From Brevipalpus yothersi (taxonomy: Eukaryota > Arthropoda > Arachnida > Trombidiformes > Tenuipalpidae), in contig QZCP01000556.1 of NCBI GenBank assembly GCA_003956705.1, positions 248,001 to 312,000 of the forward strand: a stretch of DNA of 64,000 bases, given 5' to 3'. The notes beneath the pieces were generated by a model. It did no database searches, was not told the DNA's origin, and worked only from the letters and a program-made list of their open reading frames with translations. This document shows, in pieces, positions 44,885 to 58,132 of the stretch (positions are counted from its first letter, which is position 1; each line of letters opens with the position of its first letter). A program made the position numbers and the translations under genes.

Positions 44885-47800
44885 GAGGAAGGCTCAATGT
44901 CAACAACTTCATAGAAACCGACTTCTTTTCCTTCTTCTTCTTTTCCACCCTGTTTTTGTTAAGAAAAAATAATAATAAATAAATATTTGTTGACCGAGGA
45001 AAAAAATGCTATTCAAATTTTTGAAAAAAATTTCATAAAATCTTACCATCGTCACGATTGGATACCCTGGACGCTGGGCTTGCTTCATCCAATGTTCAGG
45101 TGTTGGACTGAACGAGTGGTGATCACCTGATACTGAGCGAGATGTGTTTGGAGAAGAATTGGCGTGACGATGATCAACTCCACTCAACAAAACAGGGGAA
45201 GGTATTCCTCCTTGAGTATGAGCTTGCTGGATATTTCCTGGTGGGTAAGGATACATGGTTACAGGAGTTCGAGGTTGAGGTGGTAAATGAGATGGATGGG
45301 GATTTGATTCGTTGGGATGACCGGCCCAGGGCTTTCGAGAAGTTTGCATCTGTTTAGATGTATTGAAATCGATCATTATTTGTTTGGAACTAGATTGAGA
45401 TTCAACCTGGAAACCAGGCTTAATGTGACCCTCTGGAAGATGATAATTTAATGAGGATGGATGAAAAGGTGGCTGATTTGGAGAGGGATAGGGGAGAGAA
45501 GAAGGAGACATTCGACGATAATAAGGATCGATTGTAGATGGGTCAAAATTTCCTGGATTTGGTGTGTAAGCAGATTTTATAACACTCTGATTACGGTAAG
45601 GCATCGATCCAGGCGCCAAAGAGGGAGATGAAGATGATTCAAGATTTCTTTTAGATGGTCCTTGAGTTACTGGGGTGCCCAATGTGATGGATCCAGAATC
45701 TTTGGGATGCGTAGGTGGAAGCCCTCTGAAGAGACCCTCGTAACGAGCATCACCATATTGATTGAAATGTAGAGGGCCATGTTGCTGCTGAGTCATTATA
45801 ATCGGTGTTCCCTGAGTAATGGAACCAGCTGTAGATACTATAGGAGCTGTTCTAGTGTCACGAATTCCTGCTGGTTTCGGAGAAAGTTGAACGGAAACGG
45901 GGACTGGATAGCCCTTACTGGAAGGTGGACCGACCATCATCGGTTGTAGGGGAGGAGTGTGGCTGATCGAGGGAGCAGTTAAGATTGGTGGTTTATTCAT
46001 AGGTGAACGAATCGCGAGTCTCAGGAGAGGAGATGAGCCAGGTGGATGAAGAGGAAGAGGGCCAGAATTTGGACGCTCTATGTAGTGATATCCTTCAGCT
46101 TCAATTCGAGATGGATCTATATTTCGATTAGAAGCAAAAATACTATCACTTCGAGATGATGCTATCGAGAGGCCCATACTTTCAGGACTCTGATTTGTGA
46201 GAGGTATATCAACGGTAGGAGGCCGCTTCATTTGATTGAAGTGAGCTGGAGGAGGTGTTGAGGGTAAATGGCGACTTGAATTTTTGTGATCAACCATTAT
46301 AATCTTGGATGAAGGATCAAATTTTTCTCTCTTGGTTGGTGGAAAAGAATTATAACCACCAGGATCATCTGTACGTCTATTTTTCTTGCTCAAATCTTGA
46401 ACTTCATTGTCAGGCTCCAATGAAGCAGAGGTATAACCTATAGGATAGCCTCTCATCATAGGAGGCATTCCCTCCGGTTTGACCAGATAGTGAGGTTGAG
46501 CTTGTGGTGGAGTTGGTTGAGACTCGTACCTCTTTCTAATCTCATTTTGAATAGGTGGTTTGAGAGTGGTGGAAAATTTACATGGTTCATTACCCATCTC
46601 TTTTTTAATTTCCGGTGGAGGGTAGATCGGAAAGGGGGATGAAGTGGGCAAAGAAGAGGAGCTGATTGTTAGATTTTTACGATCTTGATTGGTTGATGTA
46701 GGTATGCTGTGAGTGCTTTCAGGTGTCAATGGTAGAGGCGTTGTTTTTGCTGGTTCATTATCGGATCTGAAACTTCTTTCAATCGCTAAATAGATCAAGT
46801 CTCTCACAAAGCGAGGCTTCTCTTCGGGAAAACTCACAGGTGAAATTTTCTCAGTTTTTATAGCTGGAGGTAAGCCACATGGGGCAGAAGGTGAGCTTTT
46901 AGGGGGAATAGGCTCTGTTGGATGGACGGGAAACGGTAGTCTAGGCCTTTGTAATTGATGGATATCCATTGGACGGATCCCATGAACGAATGGCTGAGGT
47001 TGGTCTGGTATTGAGAGCGTATTGTGACCCAAAGATCTGATTCCTCGATCAGAATTCTGTGAGAACATCACATGATTTGGTATGGGATACACTGATACAG
47101 CGGAATTAGCCCTAGGTGTATGCTTGTTGGAAGGCGGTGAGTTTCTCAAGTCTTCCTCACAGTTTCCTCTTCCTTCATCAGCACTGACCGTTGCACTACT
47201 ATCATAATCACTCTTTAAGCTTCCTTGCGAAGTGCTGATGACGCGCAGATCGGCAAGCTTATTTTCATAATTAGCATTGTCTGGAACATTGCTCTCACTA
47301 GGAACAGATGGAGGCTTAACAACAGCATCATTGACTAATTCACTTGTAATCTTCATCAGAGGACTTGATGCACTGGCAGTGTCACTTGCTGACTTTTCAT
47401 GTCTTTCGTCAGCACTTGATGTGGCTTCGGTGTCATCCTCACTCATATCTTTCCAGTAATCTTCTGAATCACTAGCTTGAAGATTTTCTCCTTTCTTCGC
47501 CCAATAATTTTCAATGTATTGATTCAAATCTAATTTGAACTTGAAATTGAAGTAAAAATCTTTGCACTGCTCTGGACTTTTGGTAACTATAATAGATGAA
47601 ATCTCAGGCCAATTTTTGCCCTTGGTGGAAAGTCCATCTTTCAAAGCATTTATCTCATTTTCGTTCCAATCTTGAGAGCTATCTTGTAATGATCTACGAG
47701 TGTAGGCGAGAAGAGGTGAGATTGCTCCTATTCTTCTTGAGATACGAATCACACAACGAGTACAACCCTTTTTAACATCGAGCGGAATGTTCAATTCTTT

Positions 47801-50771
47801 GGCTATCGATTGCTTGACATCCGGTGATAAATCGAACCACTGGTGAGGGAGCAATTTAAGTCGACGAACTTTGCGTTTAGCAGTTTTACATGATTGAATT
47901 GGACATTCTCTAAGTATGTGTTTAAATTTACAATTCAGGCAAACTTCCATGCCCAATTTGACATCATCAGAGCCTAGACCATAGAGATGACAATTAGATT
48001 TGGTGATGGAAGATGATTTACTATTCGGAGGTATGTTCTCATCACATATACAGCACTTAATCACCACTTGCATCTGTTCATCATCCTCTGGGTCACTTAT
48101 ATCTTCATAGGTAGAATGATTTCGTTTCTCTTCATTTAGCTTCTGATTAGTCTGATCACTAAGGGCTTTAGGTGGAGCTGTTGTTGAGGATGAAGGCACG
48201 TATCTGTCATCAACTGGGGGAACATTTGTTGTTGATTCAAGATTAGATGAACTACTACTCTCTTTGACATCAGCTTTAGGTGAAGAAGAAGAGGACTGTG
48301 GGTTGGAGGATGTTGCAGTCGAGGCTGTAATTGTAACTGATGGATCGAGAGGAGCAATAGGACTGCGCTTTGGTGAAGCTGGAGCCTGAGAATAGAAATC
48401 AATCGATTGATTAATTAACTGTCAGTAGAGCTTATCATCAATCAAAATTGGAAGAACGAGTTTTTGATTGGAGGAAAACAAAGAAAAAGGTCAAAGAAAG
48501 AAAGAAAGAATTCAACGCAAAAGAAGTGCTCATGATCTATTGGATCTCAATCCTTACTTGTTGTAGAACAGAATTAGCTTCACCAGACGCTGATTCTATT
48601 TCCATATGATTTTGATCAGAGGATGAGCCAATATCTGTAGGTCCGTTGGAGGTGGTTTCGTTTTGACTTGAACTTTGACTCTGATTCTGATTTTTTGGCT
48701 CAATATTCTTAGGCTGAGCTTGCTGAGCTTGTTGGGCTTGCTGAGCTTGCTGGGCCTGTTGAGCTCGTGCTGCTGCTTGTTGTTGGGCCTGTTGTTGTTT
48801 GACAAGGACACCTGTTCGAAAATTGAAGCAATTGGTTATTCTATTCTCATCGAATGGCCTCTGTAGACAAGTAGATAGAGAATCTAATGAACTGTAGACA
48901 ATATGATAATCCTGAACCTGCTTATAGAGCCACCAAATGACCATTAAATCATTGCACTGAGGAGTTACTAGAGATAAAATAATCAACCAATCTCATTAGG
49001 CTCCAAACAAAATGGTTTCTCCCAACTACAAGACTATTGCAAAAGAAAGTAAAAGGATACAATCTGGCTTTGCCATTTTCACTCAAACAGAGGATAATGA
49101 CCAAGCATGGAAAAAGTGAAAACAGCTCAGAAAGGTCAAGTGACCAAGCAACATGCCAAGCGATAAAATCCAAGGTTAAGCAATAGTCTCCTGGTTTGCA
49201 CCTCAGAGAAAGATATATCCCAAGAGAATAATTGTGATTGAGGTGTATCACAGCTTGGAAACCTTCAAATCTAGCATCCCTTGATAAGTCAATTTTCAAC
49301 ATGATTGCTTGATCGTCAAGGGAGGAGAGACATCGGCATGTATCAGTTCATCACCGATTTGATCTGAGATATGAAGCTAGAGATTGATCGAGAGTCTAAC
49401 TTACGAGTTCGCTTTCTGACGTGTCGTCTTAATAGTTGCTTATAATTTTCCCTCTTCTTGGATAGGTAATAATACTGAACACACTCGGCAACTGTTTTAC
49501 GCTCCAAGTAACTAGCGATTAATCCAAAGTTCTTTGGATGCTCGAGAAATTTTTCACGGAATATCTCCTTCTCCTGGTTTGTCCATATATTGACCATTTG
49601 GAGTTCTTTATACTCTTCAAGAGGGTTCTCTACGAGGCCATTGTTGTTGATGAATTTGTACCGCCGTAACTTAGGATCAAATAGAATAGGAGGTACAACA
49701 GCATAACTCCGCATCTTTTGATCTTCCAACTCTTGTTCTTGTATACCTAGCAATATATCTGACATTTCAGCATCACTACGTATGACCCGCTGACCAGCTC
49801 TTGAAAGGCGTTCCTTATCTTGGAATTGCTTTTTCAGCTCTGGAAACTGTTTCTCAAAAAATTCCTTAGTTTTGTTATCTTTGGCTTTCTTGGTTGGATT
49901 TGATTCTCGTTTTTCCAACTTTTTTAACCATTCCTGCATTAACTTTTCATAATTCTCAGTGAGATGTCTTTCTCTTGCCTTCCTTTCCAAATGTCTTCTC
50001 TTGAGATAATGAATCAATTTGGGCTTGAAAATTTTAAATTTCTCTCTATTCTCATGATAAATTGGCGTGTCAAAAGGTTGATTGTATAGAGGCTGTAAGA
50101 TAAGAGAGTGAAATAGAACAGTTAAAAGCAATCTTCTGCATCTTTTCCCTGGCAAATAGATCAGTATCTCACCATATTTATTTTAGGTCCTAATTTTTCA
50201 AACATTGCATGTGATTCACGCGCTTTTCTCTGTTATAATGAGGGTAAGAAAACAAAAGGTTATATATTATCAGATAATAAATACCCACACACACAGTGTA
50301 GATTGACACATACTCTATTTTCAGAATATATCATTTGAGCAATACTGAGCTGCCGGGTTTCAGATGAATTGTCGACATTATCATTGGGAACTTTAAGTGA
50401 ATCTCTTGTAGCAGCCTCCAATTCAGCCTAGAGGATAAATAATAAATGATTAATATATTGCATAAGTAATCCATGGACACAAAATGTGAGTGTCTGTGTG
50501 CGATAGAAGTTGAAGGAAGAGAGAGATGCAGACAGGCAGACACACACAAGATAATGTCAAGTCATACCTGTTTCTTTTTCAATTGCATTATGCGTGCTTG
50601 TGTTTGAGATATTTCACGATCAATAATTTCAATATCTTTTAAACATTCATCTTTAGAAGATTTGGAAGGTGATGATTCTTGTCTAGACTCATCATCAGGA
50701 GGGGTTGGAGATATCGCTTCCACTTGAGGGGCATAAGCCGTGGAGCCTCGTCCCTTTATATTCATATTCAT
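44836..50771 (-). CDS. NCoR/SMRTER nuclear receptor corepressor
   Basis: Minus-strand exons: 50771-50568, 50427-50314, 50229-50173, 50092-49405, 48811-48558, 48385-45047 and 44949-44836. All phases agree and give 1589 aa. Known role: scaffold that recruits HDAC3 to nuclear receptors and other repressors. Landmarks: N-terminal coiled coil (EIIDREISQTQARIMQLKKK); KLGPKINMPLYNQPFDTPIY; deacetylase-activating region plus SANT1 (VNIWTNQEKEIFREKF, residues about 226-345); a Cys-rich putative zinc finger (about 550-605); SANT2 (about 679-727, DWNENEINAL...CKDFYFNF). A long Pro/Ser-rich repression tail contains one CoRNR-like helix at 965-978. Exon 5 encodes an AQQ repeat. The human family is about 2,400-2,500 aa, so the tail is shortened. 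The last exon is inferred from splice sites; its end overlaps the NALF-like coding region. Confidence 0.92.
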
Positions 50772-51668
50772 TATGATTACTAGTTTACTGGTGTGTGTGT
50801 GTGGAGAAGAGAAGAGAACTTGCTGCTGGCGAAGAAGATATATATATATACACCACTTCACACACACAGACAAAGTAGACACACAGTAATTATATTTATA
50901 TAAATCATTTATGAATCAAAACGCAAATTAATATAAACACATCTCATGGTGTATACATGTATCAAACAAACATTTTATCATTAATTCGGCATCAAAATCA
51001 TCTCTCTTTCTCTCTCTCTCTTCCTCTCTCTCTCTCTCACTCTCATGTAATATATAACATCTTTCTTTCCATTCACTTACACACAGCGATTCAAGACACT
51101 TATTCAAGCTCTTATACAGAAGAGAGATCAAAAATCCTGAAAAAAAATTCAGTCAGTCTTAAAGCAGCGTTGCGATCGGGACACAGAGTATAGTTACTCT
51201 GTGGATCGGGATTCTTTTTACTTTATTTTTTATAGTGACCTCTGGTGTGGTGTATGTAAACTATTTTGGCAAAAAGAAAAATATCTATGATAATATCGAT
51301 ACTATGTTAAATATTGATATTTTTCAGATATAGATACTTTTGATTTAATACAGACTTTTAACATTGTATTTGTGTTCATCACATTTTCATCATCTCAATA
51401 ATAATAATCAGAATTGAAGAGAGAAGAGAGCAGCATTCAATTAGCAGTGGTGTGATGATAGAGAGAGATGTTAATTTTTGTTGATTTTTTTTCTTCATCA
51501 CATTATATAATCGTGATCACAATTTGATTATCATATTTGATTTTGTTTATCTGTATATATATGTGTGTCTGTATGTGTGTGTATCGAATGTGTATGTAGA
51601 TAGTAGTGATGATGCGATGATATGACATGTTTCATTTTGTTTTTTGAATTCTGTGTTTTCGATACGAT
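50772..51668. promoter_or_regulatory. shared upstream region between divergent NCoR-like and babo-like genes
   Basis: 897 bp separate the two ATGs, which point away from each other, so this interval must hold at least parts of both 5' UTRs and promoters unless 5' exons lie further off. It contains AC/GT and CT runs and a palindrome CACAGAGTA-tagt-TACTCTGTG (51182-51203), whose arms are each flanked by GATCGGG. No TATA box is convincingly placed. Confidence 0.5.
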
Positions 51669-54600
51669 ATGTGGCTATCGTTTAACATGGATGATTTAAT
51701 TTACACTAGTAATATTAACAGCCAGTGTAATCATTCTGGTACACATAATTGTATTCACCATAATCACCACCGCAAGCATCATCATCACAATTATCACAAC
51801 TATCAACACCATCACCACTCTTTCCATCATCATCACTTTTCATTTTTATCCATTTTTTTCATCATATTCATCTCTTTTTCTCATCACTCATTGATTGTTG
51901 AATCCCAATCAGCATCTATATCATTATCATCTCTCTCTGATACTGGTTCTCCATCATCATCATCACCGTTAACATTAATAGCATCCTCATCATCTTCTCC
52001 ATCAACAACAACAACAACAACAAAAACATCAATAACAACATTAAATCAAACAAAATGTTATTGTACCTTAAATGTTTGTGGTTCCGAGAAAGCTTGCTTA
52101 ACCGATGGAAGATGTTATGCTTCTGCACAATTGGAAAAAGGAGCTAACAAAATCATCTACACTTATGGGTAAATTTTTATTACTTTTTTTCAACTTATTA
52201 TTATTCATTTAATTATATTTATTGCATGTTTTTGAATCTTTCAATGTTTCGGTTAAGTTTTTCTTCACTCAAAATGTTTACATATCTCTGTCCATCCTTT
52301 TTTCTGTTATTTATTTTGTGTTTTCAACAATTATCATATCACCTCATATTTATGACCACATGTCATTTTGGTTCACAGCTATTGATACAATAATTGTGAA
52401 TCCAAGATGTTCGTGGGGTTTTGTAGAGCGTTTTAGCTTATTTTTCTGTCAAGTCTCAGTTTATCCTGATAATCCCATGTTTAAAAAATGATCATTATGT
52501 CCTCGTACACATATAGTTGTCTTGATTCGAAATTATTGGAGCCCCCCGAGAATCCTATGATGTGTCTCAATACGGACAAGAAGAAAGACCTCAGGATTGC
52601 CTGCTGTAGGCAATCAAATTTTTGCAATCAACAATTAAACGTGACCATACCATTCCTGTCCCCTGGTAAGACTTATTTTATGAATATATTCAATTAACGA
52701 TTCCTTTTTCTTTCTTTTTGTCTTTTTTTACTTCCACCCTTACCGTACCTATCATATATTCCCTTGCCGATTATTTACCGTACCTATCTTCCGTTCCTTC
52801 TCCGTAATTTTTATCGTCTTTTTCTCCTTCTTACTCTGTTTTTCTTTACAATTTATCTATCTATCTCTCTTTCTCTCTCTCTTCTATCTACCTATCTATA
52901 TCTCTATCCATTTTCCTTACTTTGCATTGATGGTTTGTATCTTGTGCCACTTTGCCTGCTGCCTCTCTCTCTATAAAAAAAAAATCTGTGCTCAATTTAC
53001 ACACGTGTGATGTTAATTTCCCATCAAAAACGTCCGCACTTGATAAATGCCATCGACTTTGTTTCAAATACATATCGAACTCACTGCTTTCGTCTTCCCT
53101 ATGCTCTGCTTTTTCATTCCAAACTACATGGCTTGCATCACTATAACCCATAACCATACTCGACTTCACATATGCATTCACCACACACACACACTCTCCC
53201 TCTCCCTCTCTTTCACTAACATTGATACAATTTGTACCTCCTTTTCCCTCTTGTGATTCTGGATCACTTCACTTTCAATAATCAACCTCCAAAAACACAA
53301 ATCACACATACACAAATCCTGTGCTCTAGTTGCATCAGCATGGAAAGACTTTTTCCCCCTGAAAATCCCTTGTGGTGCTTAAAATCGAACGTATCTTACC
53401 CTGAATCGCAATATATTCTACAAGCAGAATGCTGCAAATCTGATTACTGTAATAAACATTTAAAGCCTGCCCTGTTCCTTCTGTCAACTTCTAAAGGTGG
53501 GTTCCATCAAGCATCCCCATCCACCGCCAACACCATTATCATCTCATATTATTTCATTCATTTTTACTCACTCACTCTCTTTTGCTATCTCTTATTCCCA
53601 TACAAAACTTTTTCTCCTTCATATACTCTTCGCTCATTCAACTGAATGAAAAATGATGATAGATAATAGGCCTCCAATAGTTCACCACTGTTAATCTATC
53701 TCTAGATATATCTAACGTGAACTTTTCTTTACCCTATCAGATTCTCAGACCCAATTCATTATTTGAATCTGTATCAATTTTAGTTCTTTCTCCCCATCTT
53801 GCTAAAGTCTATGTTTAACTACTTTTCTCTCTCTCTCTCTCATCCCACTTCTTCTTGAGTAATTTTTCTTCCACCCACTTGTAAATTCTTACTCTTCTAG
53901 CTTTCTAGGAACGAGTTGTAACTCTCATCCAATTACACTAATCTTAGGCGCTTTGTTTTTGTGCCTCTTACACTTCTTCACTCTATTGCCCGTTCTTCCT
54001 TCAAAAATGATGATGAACTCCCCATCGAGATACTTTGAAGAGAGAATGAGAGGGAAGCAAATCTTCCATTTATGTCAACAATCCACCATATTTTTCTGTC
54101 TTGTTCATCTCTCTCAATGAAAACTCTTGTGAGGTGAAAAAATGATAATAGGTACTCCATGAGAAATGGAAGCATTGTTTTCCCTCTGAATAAAGGACAG
54201 ATAGAAAGAGATTATCTCCCTGGAAGATTCAAAATTTTAGGTCAAATTTCTTCCCTAAGCTTCTTACACTATACAATTACTATCTGGAAGAATCAGTCAA
54301 TCTTTCAAGCTCATATGAGACTACAGATTTAGAGTCAGATTCTTTTACATTCTCCCTGAAATTCAAATAAAATAACTGCCTAGGATCTGGTGACTACACA
54401 TTTCTTGTAGCATCAAATACAGACTCGACGTTTACTGCGTCTCTCTCTCTCGCGTTGCCCGTGATTCTCAGCAAGAGAAAATAAAAAAATTCGCATGCCG
54501 AGAAGTTAACTGTATTTCCTGGTTCTTCATGTGTTGATTCTCATTTGCACATTCCTCTCTTCTCTCTCCCTCTACTACTACCAAAAATTTTTTGCGACTT

Positions 54601-57600
54601 GTTTATGACGGTGGACCACGAGTTTTCTCTCTCTCTCTCTCTTGAAAAAGGCATGCTTCCAACTCATATTTCAACCACAAGCATTTGTCACCTCGCAACT
54701 CTTTCTGCACTTGTCTATATAGCTTCAGAAGATTCTAATGACAGCTTTCACAATGTTTTATCCTCAACAAGATCGATAGTTGCTCTATTCCTTTCTGTAA
54801 CCTCCATTAGCTCCTATTTTCTCCAATATTACTCCCATTCACCACTCTAGTGTTGATAACGGTGTGAATCATTTCTATTCAAACTGATGGATTAACATCA
54901 AGTACTCTTAGCTGTGACATACTGTTACTTTTAATGAGATGCTATTCAACAAGTGTTCAGTACCCTTTCTCTTTCTCACTCCCTTCCAAGTCGTTTTATT
55001 ACTTAAAAAACAAAAGTTGAGTTCTTTACTGCACATAATTCTGATTCCAACTTTTCTCTTAAGTTTTAAAAGATGAAAGCAAACCTTGGAAACTCTATAG
55101 ATCTCGTTGGCTCTCGACTTATCGTTTCCTCAAACGAATTTCCTGAGTAATGATTCCCATTTCGATATCGAAAATTTTAATTTTACTTTTGATGGAATTC
55201 TGAACAAAATGATATGTTATTATTTGACGAGTTTCTTTGATTCGCTTGGTGAATGAACCAAAGTATCCGGTTTTCCTAGTTTCCCATAAGTTCTAAACAT
55301 AGAAGAGAAAATTTTCCCATGTTAATGACTCTATAAACATGTTCATTCTCATCTTAATCTTTCACTTTCTTTCTCTCTCTCTCTCTCCCTTATATATGAA
55401 AATCTTACTATCCATGTCTCTCTGGAGAATCTACGATTCTAATCTCTTCAAGTGGCATGAGGAGAGAAGGGGCCAACATCACTTGAGCCTCTTTATCTTA
55501 CATCATTTACAGATGATGATGTCGTAGCATGTAATACCTAATGTAATTCTGATGATAGGCCGAATTTTTTTGCTTTCATTCATTATGTTCATTCTATTTG
55601 ATTCAATTTTTTTCATCTTGCGTTATCCAAAATTTGTCCTCTCATTTTGTCAATCCTTGTCAAATGAGATTTCAGGGTTTGATTACCTTGAATTCACGAG
55701 GGTTTCAAGAGATAGAGAGACAGAGAGAGATTTTCAAGTCTTATCCCATTTTCATTATCATGGATGGCTCAAAAAGGATGTCACACATGAATTATTGCTT
55801 GAAATCTTATCATCTGCATGCATTTTTCTTGCTCAAAGGCCCTCAAATGTTTTTTTTTCATTCTCTTTTCCACCTACTTTTTGGAAAGACCCGAATTTGA
55901 TCCTCGTATTACGTTTGTCATTAGCTCATCTGCTCAGATTATAAAGCAGCATCTTGATTTACACGGATTGCCATCAAGTGTCATCTTCCTGATCGTTTGA
56001 TATCAGATTAGTGCATGGAAATGTTTTTCTTTTTCGTCCTTCCCATTTGCAACTTGCTAATAACATAACACATAATCACTCATCTTTTTTCCTCTCTTTC
56101 GTATCATTTCTTCTCATTTCTTCTCATTTCAAGTTTCTCTGCCAATTTTCTCCAATTTCATTGCATGGAACAACCATCATCTCTTTCCACTCATTTACCC
56201 ATCAAAATTCATTCTTTTCCTAGATTCCTCAAAGCTCCTAAATGATTTCCCTTCCTGAACATTCAAAAATTTTCATTCATACTACTACTCGATGAAAATT
56301 GTTTCTGATTCATTATGTACTCTCGATACAGATACGTTAGGACTATCCATGGAAAAAATCGCCTTATTGGCTGCTATTCCATTCATTTCTATTTGTACCC
56401 TTTTTGGTGTCTATTTTGTTCGTAAACGTACCCGTAGCAAACCGATTTGTCGATATCGTGGAACAGAAAACGGTAACATCGCCGGTGGTGAGCCTCTGAT
56501 TCAGTCAAATTGTGATACAATAAAGGAGTTCATTGAACATACGACATCCGGCTCTGGCTCAGGTATGTTTTTGAGTCTCCAACTTTCAAGTTTTCTCATT
56601 AATGACTTCTTCTTCAGACATTTTTTGACTATTACAATGTATTTCAATTAAATTTACTTGACCTAACCTCTCCCACAGGTCTACCTCTTCTTGTTCAGCG
56701 AACTATTGCCAGACAAATCCAACTATCAGAAATGATTGGTAAAGGGCGATTCGGTGAAGTTTGGAAAGGACAATGGCGCGGGGAATCTGTGGCAGTCAAA
56801 ATATTTTCATCCAGAGATGAAAAGTCATGGTTTCGAGAGGTGGAAATATATCAGACCGCTATGTTGAGACATGATAATATTCTCGGATTCATCGCAGCTG
56901 ATAATAAGGGTAAGATAATCTATGAACCAAAATAGCTTTCTAACTAATGAGTGGTCAATTTATCAATATTTAGATAATGGTACATGGACTCAATTGTGGT
57001 TGGTGACCGATTATCATGAAAATGGTTCACTGTATGATTTTTTGAGCAAAAACACTGTCAGCATTAATGGCATGTGTTTAATGGCTCATTCCATTGCTAA
57101 TGGACTTGCTCATCTCCATATGGAAATCCAAGGCACTCAGCATACTATGCGAGCTGCTGATCAGGGTAAACCTGCTATTGCTCATCGAGATTTGAAGAGT
57201 AAAAATATACTCGTCAAATCTAACGGTACATGTGCCATTGCTGATCTAGGATTGGCTGTTCGTTATGATTCGGCAGCCAATTCACTTGATGTCCCGCCTA
57301 ATCCTAATCGAGTTGGTACCAAACGTTATTTATCTCCCGAGGTGCTGGACGAAACAATGAATCCAGATAACTTCGATTCGTATAAGAGAGCTGATATTTA
57401 TTGTTTAGGATTAGTTTTGTGGGAAATAGCTCGCCGATGTGCTATTGATGGTTAGTTATTTTGATGAATATTTCATAATTATGATTGAATAACAATTTTT
57501 CTGTATCCGATAGGGAAATGTGAAGATTATCAACTTCCTTATCACGATATGGTGCCTTCTGATCCATCCATTGAAGAGATGAGAAAAGTCGTCTGCATCG

Positions 57601-58132
57601 ATAAGCAAAGACCATCGATACCAGCAAGATGGCATTCTAATGAGGTGATTAATCAATCTCTTGTTTAAGCTTTAGTTTTCCTATGATCTAAATGAGTGGA
57701 TAAATAAGTTCTCCGTTAAACTCTATTGATTCTATCGATTACGAAATTGTTACATTGAGATATCCACCCTTTTTGTGAGCTTAAATGTCATGATTGATGA
57801 ACTGCGTGAGTTGAGAAGAATTTCAATCTTTAGCTTTCTTCCTGCATACGAAATATAAGATCTAAACCCATGAGTGACTTGTGGTAGCATCGATAAACCC
57901 GGCTTATCTATTTCTACCTCGTAACCGATAGATCATTATCGATTTTTGACTCCTAGCAACAGTTTTCATCTTAACTAATCCTTTTTTCTCTCTTTTACAG
58001 ACAATGAGTGTCATGCTAAGAGTCATGAAAGAATGCTGGTATCAAATGCCCGCCGCAAGATTGACAGCTCTGAGAGTGAAAAAAACAATGGCCAGCCTAT
58101 TAGCTCAAGACGAAATCAGGATATCTGTCTAG
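51669..58132 (+). CDS. babo: activin/TGF-beta type I receptor, baboon-like
   Basis: Exons: 51669-52168; then either 52517-52665 or 53330-53496; then 56332-56562, 56679-56909, 56974-57450, 57514-57644 and 58001-58132 (stop TAG). The product is 616 or 622 aa. Known role: Ser/Thr kinase receptor that phosphorylates SMAD2/3-type R-Smads. The start is unusual: about 56 residues rich in His precede the hydrophobic signal core (57-71), then a Ser/Thr-rich stretch. After the Cys-rich ectodomain come TM (KIALLAAIPFISICTLFGVYF), the GS box TTSGSGSGLP and the kinase (IGKGRFGEVWKG, VAVKIFSS, HRDLKSKN, DLGLAVR, GTKRYLSPEV). The L45 loop ADNKDNGTWTQ is of the ALK4/5/7 class, not the BMP class. An 8-residue insert follows MEIQGTQ (57141-57164). 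Confidence 0.95.
52517..52665 (+). CDS. babo-like alternative ectodomain exon a
   Basis: 149 nt, entering in phase 2 and leaving in phase 1, preceded by acatatag and followed by GTAAGA. It encodes a ligand-binding half with the pattern C-x(6)-PPENPMMC ... ACC-x(5)-FCN and one N-glycosylation site (NVT). It has the same phases as the next exon at 53330, so each can replace the other; including both would shift the frame (149 + 167 = 316 nt). Confidence 0.88.
53330..53496 (+). CDS. babo-like alternative ectodomain exon b
   Basis: 167 nt, phase 2 in and phase 1 out, preceded by gtgctctag and followed by GTGGGT. It encodes CISMERLFPPENPLWC ... AECCKSDYCN, the same Cys framework as exon a but with otherwise divergent residues. 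In Drosophila baboon, alternative ectodomain exons give isoforms with different ligand preference. I searched 53497-56331 by eye for a third copy (PP-x-NP ... CC ... CN) and found none; that 2.8-kb intron otherwise holds CT runs only. Confidence 0.88.

Noticed and set aside
53497..56331. Third alternative ectodomain exon of the babo-like gene
   Set aside because: Scanned by eye for PP-x-NP, CC and CN motifs after an acceptor; nothing matched.
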